A stretch of DNA of 64,000 nucleotides from positions 1 to 64,000 of the forward strand of contig JAFGLY010000114.1 of NCBI GenBank assembly GCA_016927815.1. The letters are read 5' to 3'. Under the pieces are notes generated by a model. The model saw only the letters and a program-made list of their open reading frames with translations. It was not told where the DNA came from and ran no database searches. Source of the stretch: Deltaproteobacteria bacterium (GTDB lineage: Bacteria; Myxococcota_A; UBA796; JAFGLY01). How positions within the stretch are numbered: the stretch's first letter is position 1; the number at the start of each line of letters is the position of its first letter. This document shows, piece after piece, positions 17,508-26,674 of this stretch. The position numbers and the translations under genes are program-made.

Positions 17508-18953
17508 CTACCTGCCCTGCTCGGCCCGGATGGCGGCGGCCGTGCGCCAGCCGCTCCACACGACCGCGGACAGCGCGCCATCGAAGCCCCACAGGCCGCC
17601 CATGCCGGGCACGCCCATGCCGGCGGCCTCGCCCACGGCCCACAGCCCGCCCACCACCTGTCCGTCCGTGTCGAGGACCCGCCCGTCGGGATCCACGTCG
17701 AGCCCGCCGAAGTTCTTGTTGGCGAGCAGGCCCGGCGGCAAGGCGCACGGGCGACCGGTGAAGGCCGGCAGGGACACCGCGCTCCGGCCGAAGGGATCTG
17801 GGCGGGTCGAGGAGTAGTCCGCGATCTCGGCGAGGGTCCCCAAGAGGCCCTCGGGGTCGACCCCGATGGCCTCGGAGAGCGTGGTCCAGTCGTCGGCGCA
17901 GGTGCACCCCGCCAGAACGCGCGCCCACAGGTCGGGGTCGACCACGTCCCTGAGCTCGACATCGGAGGTCACGGCCCACACGGGGGCGTGGGCGTGGACC
18001 TGCCCCGCCAGGGTGACGGTCCAGTACTGGGTCTCGTCGATGAAGCGCCTGCCCGAGGCATCGACCAGGATCCAGGGGGGAGGCCCCCCGACCACGCGAC
18101 GCACGGCCTGCCCGTCCTCTCCGGCCACGCCGACGGCGTCCGCGGCCGCCCCGATCGCGTCCGTGTAGGCCAGGCCGAGCGACCAGGCGTCCGCCCAGTC
18201 CACCGCATCCCCCCAGGCACCCGGATCGTCGCCCACGGCCCACGTGCCGGGGGCCCAGCTCGTGAAGCGGGCCACCAGGTCGGGGCGGTTCACGAAGCCG
18301 CCCGAGGCGATGACCACCGTGGCGGCCGGGATCGCGCCGTCGTCGGTCTGCACGCCCACCACGGCGTGGTCCTCCACGAGCAGCCCGGTCGCACGCGTCT
18401 GGAGGCGCACCTCCACGTCCTCGGGGAGACCCGCGAAGAGCGTGCTGTCGAGCCCGACCGCGGTGGCGTGCATCCGATCGCGTCTCAGGACCGGATCGTG
18501 CGTGACCAGGTCGAACCTCAGGCCCAGGTCCACCAGCCGGTCCCGTACGGCGGCGCTCTCTTCCAGGAACGCGCGCGTGGCAGCGCTGGCCTCGGCACCG
18601 GTGAGGATCGGCCAGTCCTCGACGGCCGCTGCCACCGAGTCCACGATGTGTCGCTCCTGCTGCTCCGGCGTGCCGACGAACATCATCAGGTTGGGGGATC
18701 CCGGCGCTCGACCTCCGACGCGATCCGACGCTTCGAGCACGATCGAACCGGGAAGGTCCATGGCCGCCGCCATGCCGCCCGGCCCTGCCCCGATGACCAC
18801 CACGCTCGCCGGTGATCCCGCGGCGGCCAGCGTCCACTGCGCCGTGTCGCCAGCGTCGGGAGAGGCACACCCCACGGAGGCCCCAACGAGCCACGCCACG
18901 CGCAGCCGCGTCCTCGCAACACGGGGTGCCGACGGCGCCCTGGGGTGACTCAT
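17508..18953 (-). CDS. secreted FAD-dependent oxidoreductase (fumarate reductase/KSTD-like flavoprotein)
   Basis: A 481-residue flavoprotein. After a basic N-terminus and hydrophobic stretch ending VGASVGCASPD (a possible lipobox), an FAD-binding Rossmann motif VVVIGAGPGGMAAA starts near residue 50. ATVVIASGGFVNRPDL is the second dinucleotide-fold marker, and the C-terminus has GGLWAVGEAAGMGVPGMGG, the FAD-end block of the fumarate reductase/3-ketosteroid dehydrogenase group. Export of a flavoprotein suggests folding before Tat transport or periplasmic assembly, although no twin-arginine motif is plain (ARTRLR only). Substrate unknown. The start is chosen from the promoter position just upstream. 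Confidence 0.82.
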   Translation of the reverse strand: MSHPRAPSAPRVARTRLRVAWLVGASVGCASPDAGDTAQWTLAAAGSPASVVVIGAGPGGMAAAMDLPGSIVLEASDRVGGRAPGSPNLMMFVGTPEQQERHIVDSVAAAVEDWPILTGAEASAATRAFLEESAAVRDRLVDLGLRFDLVTHDPVLRRDRMHATAVGLDSTLFAGLPEDVEVRLQTRATGLLVEDHAVVGVQTDDGAIPAATVVIASGGFVNRPDLVARFTSWAPGTWAVGDDPGAWGDAVDWADAWSLGLAYTDAIGAAADAVGVAGEDGQAVRRVVGGPPPWILVDASGRRFIDETQYWTVTLAGQVHAHAPVWAVTSDVELRDVVDPDLWARVLAGCTCADDWTTLSEAIGVDPEGLLGTLAEIADYSSTRPDPFGRSAVSLPAFTGRPCALPPGLLANKNFGGLDVDPDGRVLDTDGQVVGGLWAVGEAAGMGVPGMGGLWGFDGALSAVVWSGWRTAAAIRAEQGR

Positions 18954-18959
18954 TGCGCC

Positions 18960-18989
18960 AGTCTACGTCTCCTATCGGGAAGATGTCAA
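18960..18989 (-). promoter_or_regulatory. sigma-70-type promoter giving a possibly leaderless transcript
   Basis: On the minus strand TTGACA (perfect) and TAGACT (4 of 6) are 18 bp apart. Six bases separate the -10 from the ATG of the flavoprotein gene, so the expected start of transcription falls on or beside the A of that ATG. An AGGAG lies 15 bp before ATG, inside the spacer, and would not be in the RNA. Confidence 0.55.
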
Positions 18990-19117
18990 GATCCTGTCAT
19001 TCGGTCCCGGCCCCGGTCCCCCACGCCGACTCGCCAGCCGTCAGGATCCCTCGACGATGTGATACAAAGACCCCCCCTCGCCCCTCCTAGAGCCCCTTCC
19101 CTCCCAGGCCTCCCTCC

Positions 19118-21250
19118 ATGTCCCTCCCCCAGGATCCGCCGGACGAGGCGGCGTCGCCCGTCCGACCCGCGATCCTCATGGCGCTCAAGGACGCCGCGCT
19201 CGAGCGCCCGTGGCGACCTGCCCGCCACGAGGAGGGCGACAGTCTGGACCTGGCGGCTCGGGGCGTGCATCCCGACGTCCCGGCCCGCCTGGGCCTGCAC
19301 GTCCAGAGGTTCGTGGGCGGCGGGTTCGCGGGGCAGGTGTACCAGGTCCGGCTCGAGACCCTGGAGGGCGCGATCGAGGGCCTGGCCCCGGGGGGGGTCT
19401 ACGCCCTGAAGATCCTGCGGCCTCCCTCCCGGTTCTCGGTCGCGTTCCGAGACGCTCTGTACGCCCTGGCCTTCCAGGCGCCCTTTTCCGCCGAGGTCCA
19501 CAGCGCGGCCATCCGGGCGGGCGCGCTCTGGCAGACCCTGCTGCGGCGGGGCGCGGCCCTGGAGTTCGGCCGGGAAAACGCCGTAGCGAGGGTCCTGGCT
19601 ACGCTCTTCGACCCGGAGCTCAGGGCGTTCGGGGAGGTTTCCGAGTGGGTCCCCGGCCGGATCTGGAGCCTGGAGATCGATGATCGGCTCCCGGCCCGAT
19701 GGAGGGAACGACCCCAGCGCTGGGCCGAGTTCCGTCCGGACGTCCCCTCGCCCGAGTACCTCAACAAGCGGGCGTTCATGGCCCGCCTGGTGCGCCTGTT
19801 CCACCGCATGGGAGCCCACGAGCTGGCCCGGCAGTACGAGTGGTGGTCCCTGAAGAGCCAGCCCAACGCGCTGCGCCGCCTGGACGCCGGACCGGGCCCG
19901 GCGGACGGACTCACGGCCATCGACTTCCGGGCCGGCCTGGCGCTCCTGCCCCTCCTGCCGATGAGCCCGGTGGACGTGGCCCTGATCTGGCGGGGCTTCG
20001 GGCGGGGCGCGCTGGTGCAGTTCGACCGCGGCGACCTGGCCGCGCTCGAGGCCTTCGTGGAGGCCCACCGCGCGCACTTCGAGGACCTCCTGCCGGCACT
20101 CGCCGCGCTCGTCCGCGAGGATCGCGCCTACCGGCGGGCCGTGCCCGACCTGACCCGACAGGGGGTCCGCCTTTTCGGGGATCGCGCGCTCAGGGCGGAC
20201 GTCCGGGAGGGCCTCGTCTCCGCCTGGCAGACGAGGGGCCTCGTGGACCGTGCGCATGCCGACCGCCTGCGCACCGCCACCCCGGTCTTCGCCCTGTTCG
20301 TGCTCCTCGGCGGGCTGCCGATCCTGGGCCCACGGCTCCGCCGCCTGTGGGGGGATCCCCCGTGGCGCCGCCACGTCCTTCGCTGCCTGACCAGCGGCGC
20401 CTACCTGGCCCGGACCTTCGAGGTCCACGCGCTCGAGACGCTCCTCAAGTGGCACGAGAAGGGTCGCGTGGACGACGCTCGGGCAACGCGCCTGCTCCTC
20501 CGACCCGGCCGGGTGTGGGCCGAGCGGATCCTGGTCGGCTGGCTGCCTAGGCGCCTGCATCGCGCCCTCGTGGATCCCGCCTGGCTCTGGGAGCGGATCC
20601 GGGAGGCGGTGCTCTTTCCCGTCCGGCTCTACTTCCGCCCCGATTTCCGCGAGCAGTGGCTCCGGGACCAGGTGGACGCCGCCAAGGCCGAGGGCATGCT
20701 GGATCCGGCCGAGGAGGCCCGGATCCTGGCCAGTATCGGGGACCCTTTCATCCAGACCTACTTGAAGTGCGTGGCCGTCCACGCGGCCACCCTGCCCGTC
20801 ACGCAGGTGGTCTCGGTGCTCGTGGCGCTCTGGTACGTGGTCTTCCGTGCGGCCACCTGGAACGAGGGCCTGGTGGTGGCCGGCGTGATCCTCGCGGTCT
20901 TCCAGGGCACCCCGATCTCCCCGGGATCGCTCTTGCGCGGATCCTACGTCGTCTACCGGATGATCCGCGACCGAAACGTCCGGGACTACTGGGTGGCCGG
21001 GATCATCTCGTTCTGGCACTACGTGGGGTACCTCGGCTTCCCCATCCAGATGGTGGCCCGCTTCCCGGGCCTGGCCCGGTTCCTGGGCGGCACCTGGGCC
21101 ACGCGGATGGCGCACGTCGTACCGGTGTTCGGCGAGCGTGGCGCGCTCCTCGAGCATTTCGTGTTCGACGCGTTCTTCAACCTCCCCCTCTCGATCGGGG
21201 CGTCCGTGCGCCGCTGGCGTACCGCGCGACGGGCGGTCCGGACCGCGTAG
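19118..21250 (+). CDS. membrane protein with degenerate protein-kinase-like N-terminal domain
   Basis: A 710-residue protein that I cannot place in a named family. The N-terminal 280 residues resemble a kinase fold of the ABC1/UbiB kind: Gly-rich loop FVGGGFAGQVYQV (66-78), then VYALKIL with Lys 98, a possible alpha-C Glu at 153, a catalytic-loop-like WWSLKSQPN (242-250) and AIDFRAG with Asp 269. The Asp of a normal HRDLKPxN loop is Ser or Trp here, so activity is doubtful. About four hydrophobic helices lie in the C-terminal half (near 380-395 and between about 555 and 660). The 3' end overlaps a convergent gene by 74 bp. Reads as real by codon use and length. Confidence 0.75.
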   Translation: MSLPQDPPDEAASPVRPAILMALKDAALERPWRPARHEEGDSLDLAARGVHPDVPARLGLHVQRFVGGGFAGQVYQVRLETLEGAIEGLAPGGVYALKILRPPSRFSVAFRDALYALAFQAPFSAEVHSAAIRAGALWQTLLRRGAALEFGRENAVARVLATLFDPELRAFGEVSEWVPGRIWSLEIDDRLPARWRERPQRWAEFRPDVPSPEYLNKRAFMARLVRLFHRMGAHELARQYEWWSLKSQPNALRRLDAGPGPADGLTAIDFRAGLALLPLLPMSPVDVALIWRGFGRGALVQFDRGDLAALEAFVEAHRAHFEDLLPALAALVREDRAYRRAVPDLTRQGVRLFGDRALRADVREGLVSAWQTRGLVDRAHADRLRTATPVFALFVLLGGLPILGPRLRRLWGDPPWRRHVLRCLTSGAYLARTFEVHALETLLKWHEKGRVDDARATRLLLRPGRVWAERILVGWLPRRLHRALVDPAWLWERIREAVLFPVRLYFRPDFREQWLRDQVDAAKAEGMLDPAEEARILASIGDPFIQTYLKCVAVHAATLPVTQVVSVLVALWYVVFRAATWNEGLVVAGVILAVFQGTPISPGSLLRGSYVVYRMIRDRNVRDYWVAGIISFWHYVGYLGFPIQMVARFPGLARFLGGTWATRMAHVVPVFGERGALLEHFVFDAFFNLPLSIGASVRRWRTARRAVRTA

Positions 21251-22583
21251 GCTCGACGGGCCGCGACCCCCTCCGTCGCCAGGCCAGGAGGAGGAGGCCG
21301 ATCAGGAGCCCGACCCCGCCCTGCCGCACGGGCGTGCCCGAGCAGCCGCAGGTGGTGCCTCCTCCAGGCTCGGGGCCGGGCGGGGGGTCGCTGTCGTCCG
21401 AGGAACCCGGGCCGGTGTCGTCGACCGGACCCGTGTCGGTGTCCTCGGGGAGGGCATCGCCGCCGTCGATGCCGTCGCAGTCCTGGTCGATGCCGTCCAC
21501 CGTGTCGTCCACGGCGTCCGGGTTGATCTCGGGATCGGTGTCGTCGCAGTCGCGCCCCCCCCGCTCGCTGGCGTAGTAGCCGTCGTCGTCCACATCGACC
21601 AGGTCTTCTCCGTCACAGTCCTGGTCGATGCCGTCGTACGGGATCTCCGTAGCGCCCGGGTAGCTGTTGGGATCCTCGTCGTCGCAGTCCTCGGGGCAGG
21701 TCCCCGCGCTGGTCGGTCGGCCGAAGCCGTCGTCGTCGGCGTCGGTGCAGGGGTCGCAGGCATCGCCCAGGGTGTCGGAGTCGGCGTTCTCCTGGAGGGG
21801 GTTGTAGGTCTCCTCGCAGTTGTCGAGATCGTCGCCCGTGCCGTCCCCGTCCTCGTCCACGTACGCGACCTGGAAGGTGCCGAACAAGGTAGGCGTGTTG
21901 ACGGCGCCCAACCCGCCCGCGTCGTAGGCGTACAGGCCGGTCAGGCCCGGCCTCGACGGGTCCGGGTCGGTGGCCTCGAGGTAGAGGTCGGGCGAGGTGC
22001 TGCCCAGACTGTCCAGGTCGTCCCAGTAGGAAAAGGTGAGGGTGCCGTCGTCGAACGTGGCCTCGAAGCCCACGTGCGCCTCGACGAGGTAGGTCTCCTC
22101 CGTGGAGGCGAGCACCGTGGCCACGCCGCTCCGTACCTTCACGATCGCCGCGTACACGCCCTGGCTGGAGACCGGGTTGGATCCGATCTCGTAGGTCCCG
22201 GAGGCAGTCCGTCCTCCGGTGAGGAAGAAGAGGTAGAAATTCCGCGCGTCCTCGTGGTGCAGCACGAGGCCCACGCAGTCGTTGTCGTAGGTGAAAAAGG
22301 CCGTTCTCGCCACGACGTCGTCGTGGGTGTAGCCGCTCCGGACGAACCAGTTGTCCCGCGCCTGCCCCGATCCCCAGGAGCCGCCATTGGCGTCGGTGAT
22401 GGGCTGGACGAAGTCGCGGTCCTCGTCGCTCCAGTGGTAGCCGTACCACAGGTCGGCCCAGTAGCCGCAGGTCCAGCCGTCCACGTCCACCATGGGGGTT
22501 CCATGGATCCAGTCGTCATAGGACCAGGCCTCCACCGGATCTGCATGGCCCAGCGAGCACAGGGCGAGGACCAGCGCGTTCAT
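21177..22583 (-). CDS. secreted MopE-like metal-binding repeat protein with MYXO-CTERM-like tail
   Basis: A 468-residue surface protein. Signal peptide MNALVLALCSLGHA. Residues 15-235 form a beta-rich domain resembling a jelly-roll or thrombospondin N-terminal module. Then come Asp-rich calcium-type repeats (DEDGDGTGDDLDNCEETYNP; ADDDGFGRP) and two MopE-like metal-binding motifs of form DCDDxDPxxxPxAxE followed by DGIDQDCDG. After a Pro/Gly/Asp linker there is CGCSG, a hydrophobic helix and WRRRG, like a MYXO-CTERM sorting tail. About 30 further residues follow the Arg cluster, which is unusual, and they overlap the convergent kinase-like gene. Confidence 0.85.
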   Translation of the reverse strand: MNALVLALCSLGHADPVEAWSYDDWIHGTPMVDVDGWTCGYWADLWYGYHWSDEDRDFVQPITDANGGSWGSGQARDNWFVRSGYTHDDVVARTAFFTYDNDCVGLVLHHEDARNFYLFFLTGGRTASGTYEIGSNPVSSQGVYAAIVKVRSGVATVLASTEETYLVEAHVGFEATFDDGTLTFSYWDDLDSLGSTSPDLYLEATDPDPSRPGLTGLYAYDAGGLGAVNTPTLFGTFQVAYVDEDGDGTGDDLDNCEETYNPLQENADSDTLGDACDPCTDADDDGFGRPTSAGTCPEDCDDEDPNSYPGATEIPYDGIDQDCDGEDLVDVDDDGYYASERGGRDCDDTDPEINPDAVDDTVDGIDQDCDGIDGGDALPEDTDTGPVDDTGPGSSDDSDPPPGPEPGGGTTCGCSGTPVRQGGVGLLIGLLLLAWRRRGSRPVEPTRSGPPVARYASGARTPRSRGGG

Positions 22584-22722
22584 CGTCTCCTCCGGGGGGC
22601 CTGCCGAGGATCACGGCGCATCTTGCAGAATACCACGGGGATGCGGGCTCGGTGGTCCCCGGCGGACATACCCCTCACGGGGGCCCCGAACGGGCCGGCC
22701 GTGTGGGAGCAGGGCCCGACCG

Positions 22723-23016
22723 CTACGGAGTGGGCGCGGGCGCGGCCTCGGGCGCGGCCTCGGGCGCGGCCTCGGGCACAGCCTCGGGCGCAGCCTCGGG
22801 CACAGCCGCTGCGGTCGGGACGAGGTCCGCGCCGCAGATGGGGCACTTGCCCGGCTGGGCCTGCCGCACCTCGGGGTGCGTCGGGCAGGTGTAGGTCACG
22901 GCCTGGGGCGGAGGCGCGACCTCGGGAGCAGGGGGGGGCGGGGGAACCGGCTCGGTGGGAGCGCCGCCACCGCAGGCGACGAGCACGAACGGGAGGAAGA
23001 CGAGAAGGGCGCGCAT
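22723..23016 (-). CDS. small lipoprotein with heavy-metal-binding domain
   Basis: A 97-residue lipoprotein. The signal ends in LVACGGG, and a Pro-rich spacer follows. Residues 41-66 form a compact metal-binding module YTCPTHPEV...GKCPICGADLVP, the CPxHP...CPxCG pattern of the heavy-metal-binding domain found on copper and silver efflux proteins and periplasmic chaperones. The C-terminus is an EAAP/EAVP repeat tail. No metal pump is next to it in the window, so the role is likely metal scavenging or sensing at the cell surface. Confidence 0.85.
   Translation of the reverse strand: MRALLVFLPFVLVACGGGAPTEPVPPPPPAPEVAPPPQAVTYTCPTHPEVRQAQPGKCPICGADLVPTAAAVPEAAPEAVPEAAPEAAPEAAPAPTP
22741..22800. 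repeat. 12-bp tandem repeat encoding an EAAP tail
   Basis: Five 12-bp units of the form CGCGGCCTCGGG or CACAGCCTCGGG, with a sixth partial unit after them. On the minus strand they encode four-residue EAAP/EAVP steps at the C-terminus of the small lipoprotein. Unit number probably varies between strains. Confidence 0.9.
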
Positions 23017-23110
23017 GGCAGCTCCGTCAGGGGGAAGGCCCGCCCGACCGGACGGGTGGCCCGAGTGTACCGCACTTCGAGCGCCTTGCGTCAATCCGGG
23101 GTCGACACGC

Positions 23111-24577
23111 CTACCCCAGCTCGGCCAGAACCGCCTTGAGATAGGCGTAGAAGCGACCGACCGAAGGGATGGACACCCGCTCCGCGGGAGAGTGGACCCC
23201 GTACATGGTGGGTCCGATGGAGATCATGTCGAGTCCAGGGTACTTCTCGCCGACGAGGCCGCACTCGAGACCGGCATGCACCGCCTTGACCTCGGCAGGC
23301 CGACCCACCACCCGCTGGTGGACCTCGAGGGCGGTCTGGAGGAGCGGAGAGGCCAGGTTCGGCTGCCATCCCGGGTAGGAGGGCTCGAGCGCCACGCGGG
23401 CGCCGGCCAGCTCGTGGAGCGCCTTCAGCGAGTGGCGCACCGCCTCCAGGGCGCTGGACCGGGAGGAACGGGAGCAGTGCACCAGGACCACCTGGTCCTC
23501 CTCGGTGCGAATGACGCCCAGGTTGTTGGAGGTCTCGACCAGGCCGGGCACGTCCCGGCTCATGGCCAGCACGGTGGACGGGGTGGCCAGGATGGCCAGG
23601 ACCAGTCGTTGGGACAGATCGCCGCCGAAGACGGACGTGCAGGTGCAGTCGGTCCGCTGCTCGAATCGGACCTCCAGGTCGGGATCGGTGCCGCTGAACT
23701 CGGTTTTCAGCCCCTTTTCCACGCGGGCCACGATGTCCGCCGTGCGGGACACGTCGGCGGCGTCGAGGCAGAGGCCGCAGCCGGCTTCGCGCGGGATGGC
23801 GTTGCGCTTGGATCCACCGTCGATGCGGGTGAGCCGGAGGTGCACGCCCTCTCCGAGGGCTGCGGCGAGCACCCTGCCCAGGGCCTTGAGGGCGTTGCAG
23901 CGGTTCTCGTGGATCTCGAGGCCCGAGTGGCCACCGATCAGACCCTTGACCTCGATGCGGCAGCAGACCCCTCCCGCGGGGAGCGGCTCCCGGACGATGG
24001 GGTAGTAGACGTTCACGTCGCCGCCGCCCGCGCAGCCCACGTAGACCGCGCCCTCCTCCTCGGTGTCGAGGTTGAGCATCCGCTTGCCGGTGAGGAACCC
24101 CGGCTCCAGGCCGAAGGCGCCCGTCATGCCGGTTTCCTCGTCCACGGTGAACAGGAGTTCGAGTGGACCGTGGACCGCGGTCGGATCCGAGGCCACCCCG
24201 AGCGCAGCGGCCACGCCGATGCCGTTGTCGGCTCCGAGCGTGGTGCCCACGGCCACGAGGTACTCACCGTCGAGCGCCACCTCGATGCCCTGGGTCTCGA
24301 AGTCGAACTCCACGTCGGCGTTCTTCTCGCAGACGATGTCCAGGTGCCCCTGGAGGATGGTGGTGCCCACGTGCTCCCGCCCCGGAGTGGCGGGTACGTG
24401 GATGAGCAGGTTGCCGGTCTCGTCGACCTGGGAGCCAAACCCGAGATCACGGGCGGCAGCCGCCACGGCCGCACGTACCGCAGCCTCCTTCCCGCTCCCG
24501 CGCGGGGTGGACCTCAGCAGATCGAAGTACTTCCAGAGCACTGCGGGCTCGAGCCCGGCGGGGAACGGTCCGGCCAT
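23111..24577 (-). CDS. pepD: aminoacyl-histidine dipeptidase PepD (M20 family)
   Basis: A 488-residue cytoplasmic zinc dipeptidase of the PepD/M20C group, cleaving Xaa-His and other dipeptides. Seen are LQGHLDIV (first His and Asp ligands), TLGADNGIG (bridging Asp), DEETGMTG (catalytic Glu followed by a ligand Glu), HAGLECG and GPTMYGVHSPAE, the C-terminal His. The length of about 485 equals E. coli PepD. The N-terminal PAVLWKYFDLLRSTPRGSG is the family entry block. No signal peptide. Monocistronic as far as neighbours show. Confidence 0.95.
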   Translation of the reverse strand: MAGPFPAGLEPAVLWKYFDLLRSTPRGSGKEAAVRAAVAAAARDLGFGSQVDETGNLLIHVPATPGREHVGTTILQGHLDIVCEKNADVEFDFETQGIEVALDGEYLVAVGTTLGADNGIGVAAALGVASDPTAVHGPLELLFTVDEETGMTGAFGLEPGFLTGKRMLNLDTEEEGAVYVGCAGGGDVNVYYPIVREPLPAGGVCCRIEVKGLIGGHSGLEIHENRCNALKALGRVLAAALGEGVHLRLTRIDGGSKRNAIPREAGCGLCLDAADVSRTADIVARVEKGLKTEFSGTDPDLEVRFEQRTDCTCTSVFGGDLSQRLVLAILATPSTVLAMSRDVPGLVETSNNLGVIRTEEDQVVLVHCSRSSRSSALEAVRHSLKALHELAGARVALEPSYPGWQPNLASPLLQTALEVHQRVVGRPAEVKAVHAGLECGLVGEKYPGLDMISIGPTMYGVHSPAERVSIPSVGRFYAYLKAVLAELG

Positions 24578-24649
24578 GAGGCCTCCATGGGGAGCGAGGC
24601 TCCCGGGTACAGGGAAATGGGAAGGTAACGCGAGCAGGGAGGCCCGGGC

Positions 24650-26464
24650 TCACGGGTCCGGCACCCCGATCGCCGAGGGGCTCGGAGCCCCGGCCAGGAT
24701 CCTCACGACCCTTGGATCGCTGCCCACGTTCGGATCCGCAACGGCCACGGCCCGTGCCTCGTCCACGCGACCTGCCCGGACGAGAACCTCCACGTAGCGG
24801 ACGCCGGCCTCGCTCCGGGGACCCGGCACGCGGTATGCCGCGCCCTGGTGCAGGGCGGCTGCCGTCCAGTCCCCGCGCTGGGCCGCGATGCGGGCGGCGA
24901 GCACCCGGACCGGGTACGAGCCCGGGTAGGCGGCCACCACCGGAGCCAGCACTGCCTCCGCCTCCTCGGGCCGATCGAGCCGCCGGAGCGCCTCGGCCCA
25001 CCAGCGACGCGCGTCGAGGTCCCTCGGATCCAGAGCGACCGCCCGCTCGTAGAGCACCGCAGCTTCGGGAAGTTCGCCCGCGCTCGTGGCGTGGTTGCCC
25101 TTCAAGTGGAGGCACCAGGCCTCCTGGAACGCCGTGCCCGGGTGGATGGGAAGCCAGGGCAGAATCGCGGCCAACCCCGCGGCCCCCCAGGCCACGCGCC
25201 ACCGGCGGGCCTCGGTGCGTGCCACGAGGAGCCAGCCCGGCACCGCCGCCGCACCCAGCAGCAGGAAGGGCATGCCGATCACCCGGTACCGATCGCTTGG
25301 AAGAAACAGGACCTGGACACCGTGGAGCGCAAGCCAGAGCCAGGGCAGGACCCGCCCCGCCGCGCCGGCCCGACGCCACAGGACCACGAACCCGAGAACG
25401 CCGGAAGGAAAGGCCCACCACCAGCGGACCGGCATCCACCCGATCCACCGGGTGGGCCCTTCGCGGGTGCGGCAGTCGAGATCCTCGTTGCGCGGGATCT
25501 CGCGCCGGTTCACGGACCAGAGCGCCTTTGTGGCGAGGCCCGTCGCGAACCCGCCGGGGGAGGCGAGGACCTCGTCGAGGGTGCGCCGCATCCAGTAGCG
25601 GTCGCGCTCGGGCAGCGAGCGGCGGTGAGGTTCGGCCTCCAACGCGAGGTCTCGGAACGCGAGTCCCGCCCTCGACAGAGCCGTCTCCCGCCATCTGGCG
25701 TTGTTGCCGAGGTACAGGTTGATCCCCGCGTTGTAGGACACCGGGGTCGGGGTGTGCCACCGTTCCCAGTTCCGGACAGCGGTGGGCAAAAGCCCGCACA
25801 CCGTCCCCACGAGCAGGGCGGTGCACAGAACGATCCACCTGCGGAGAGAAGGACGAGGCCGATCCGCCAGCGGGGCCAGGGCCAGGATCGGCAGGAGCAC
25901 CAGGATCGTGGCGTGGACCATGGCCCCCAGGCCCAGGAGGAGGCCCGCGACCAGGAGGCGTCCAGGTCCGGTCCCGCGGCCGGCCACGATCGCCAGCACC
26001 AGGATGAGGAACGTGGAGAGCGCCGGCGTGAGCACGTCGAGCTCGAAGAGCAGGGTGCGTGGGTAGAACGTCCAGAGGAGGGCGGCCGTCGGGCCCACGA
26101 GCGGAAGGCCGGCGGCCCGGCCGAGGCGCTTTCCGAGCCACAGGACGAGCACCGTGGAACCGGTGCCCAAGGCGAGGTTCGCGACGCGCGCCGCCGTGAG
26201 CGAGGGCCCGCCGGCCAGACCGAACACCCCGGCGAGGAACCACGGATACCCCGGAGGCTGGTAGAAGCCCTCTGCCGCGAAGGGGTCTTCTCCGGCAAAG
26301 ATCTGGCGAGCCTGGTCCCAGTAGGTCCAGGCGTCCACCTGGGGCCAGAGGGCGAAGGAGGTCGACTCGAACGTCCACAGTCCGATCACCCTCAGGATGG
26401 CGGCGAGTCCGACCACGAGGAGGTCCACCCACCAGAAGCGGCGATCGAGGCGGTCCGCGTCCAT
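24650..26464 (-). CDS. GT-C family integral membrane glycosyltransferase with TPR tail
   Basis: A 604-residue protein with about ten membrane helices in the first 420 residues, in the style of ArnT/PMT dolichyl- or polyprenyl-phosphate sugar transferases. The first periplasmic loop has the acidic motif VDAWTYWDQARQI near residues 42-54, and YQPPGYPWFLAG follows. The last 170 residues are soluble TPR-like repeats (LPEAAVLYERAVALDPRDLDA, then PEEAEAVLAPVV). Such fusions transfer lipid-linked sugars to lipids or proteins. Start ATG has no strong ribosome site. It is divergent from ilvE. Confidence 0.8.
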   Translation of the reverse strand: MDADRLDRRFWWVDLLVVGLAAILRVIGLWTFESTSFALWPQVDAWTYWDQARQIFAGEDPFAAEGFYQPPGYPWFLAGVFGLAGGPSLTAARVANLALGTGSTVLVLWLGKRLGRAAGLPLVGPTAALLWTFYPRTLLFELDVLTPALSTFLILVLAIVAGRGTGPGRLLVAGLLLGLGAMVHATILVLLPILALAPLADRPRPSLRRWIVLCTALLVGTVCGLLPTAVRNWERWHTPTPVSYNAGINLYLGNNARWRETALSRAGLAFRDLALEAEPHRRSLPERDRYWMRRTLDEVLASPGGFATGLATKALWSVNRREIPRNEDLDCRTREGPTRWIGWMPVRWWWAFPSGVLGFVVLWRRAGAAGRVLPWLWLALHGVQVLFLPSDRYRVIGMPFLLLGAAAVPGWLLVARTEARRWRVAWGAAGLAAILPWLPIHPGTAFQEAWCLHLKGNHATSAGELPEAAVLYERAVALDPRDLDARRWWAEALRRLDRPEEAEAVLAPVVAAYPGSYPVRVLAARIAAQRGDWTAAALHQGAAYRVPGPRSEAGVRYVEVLVRAGRVDEARAVAVADPNVGSDPRVVRILAGAPSPSAIGVPDP

Positions 26465-26674
26465 GACTGCACGTTTTCGGGGAGAAGGGCAGGATACCGG
26501 ATCCGGGAGCGGGTCCGGTCGCCCGAGCCACAGGGGGAGGCTATCTTGAACCCCCGCCCGGCCGGAACTGCGCCGGTTCTCTGACCCCACGCACCTTCCC
26601 GGGCGCCTCGACGGGATACCCCCCTCCTGCCCGATCCGGGGCGCGCCGACCTCACCCTGGCTTCCGGAGACCTC

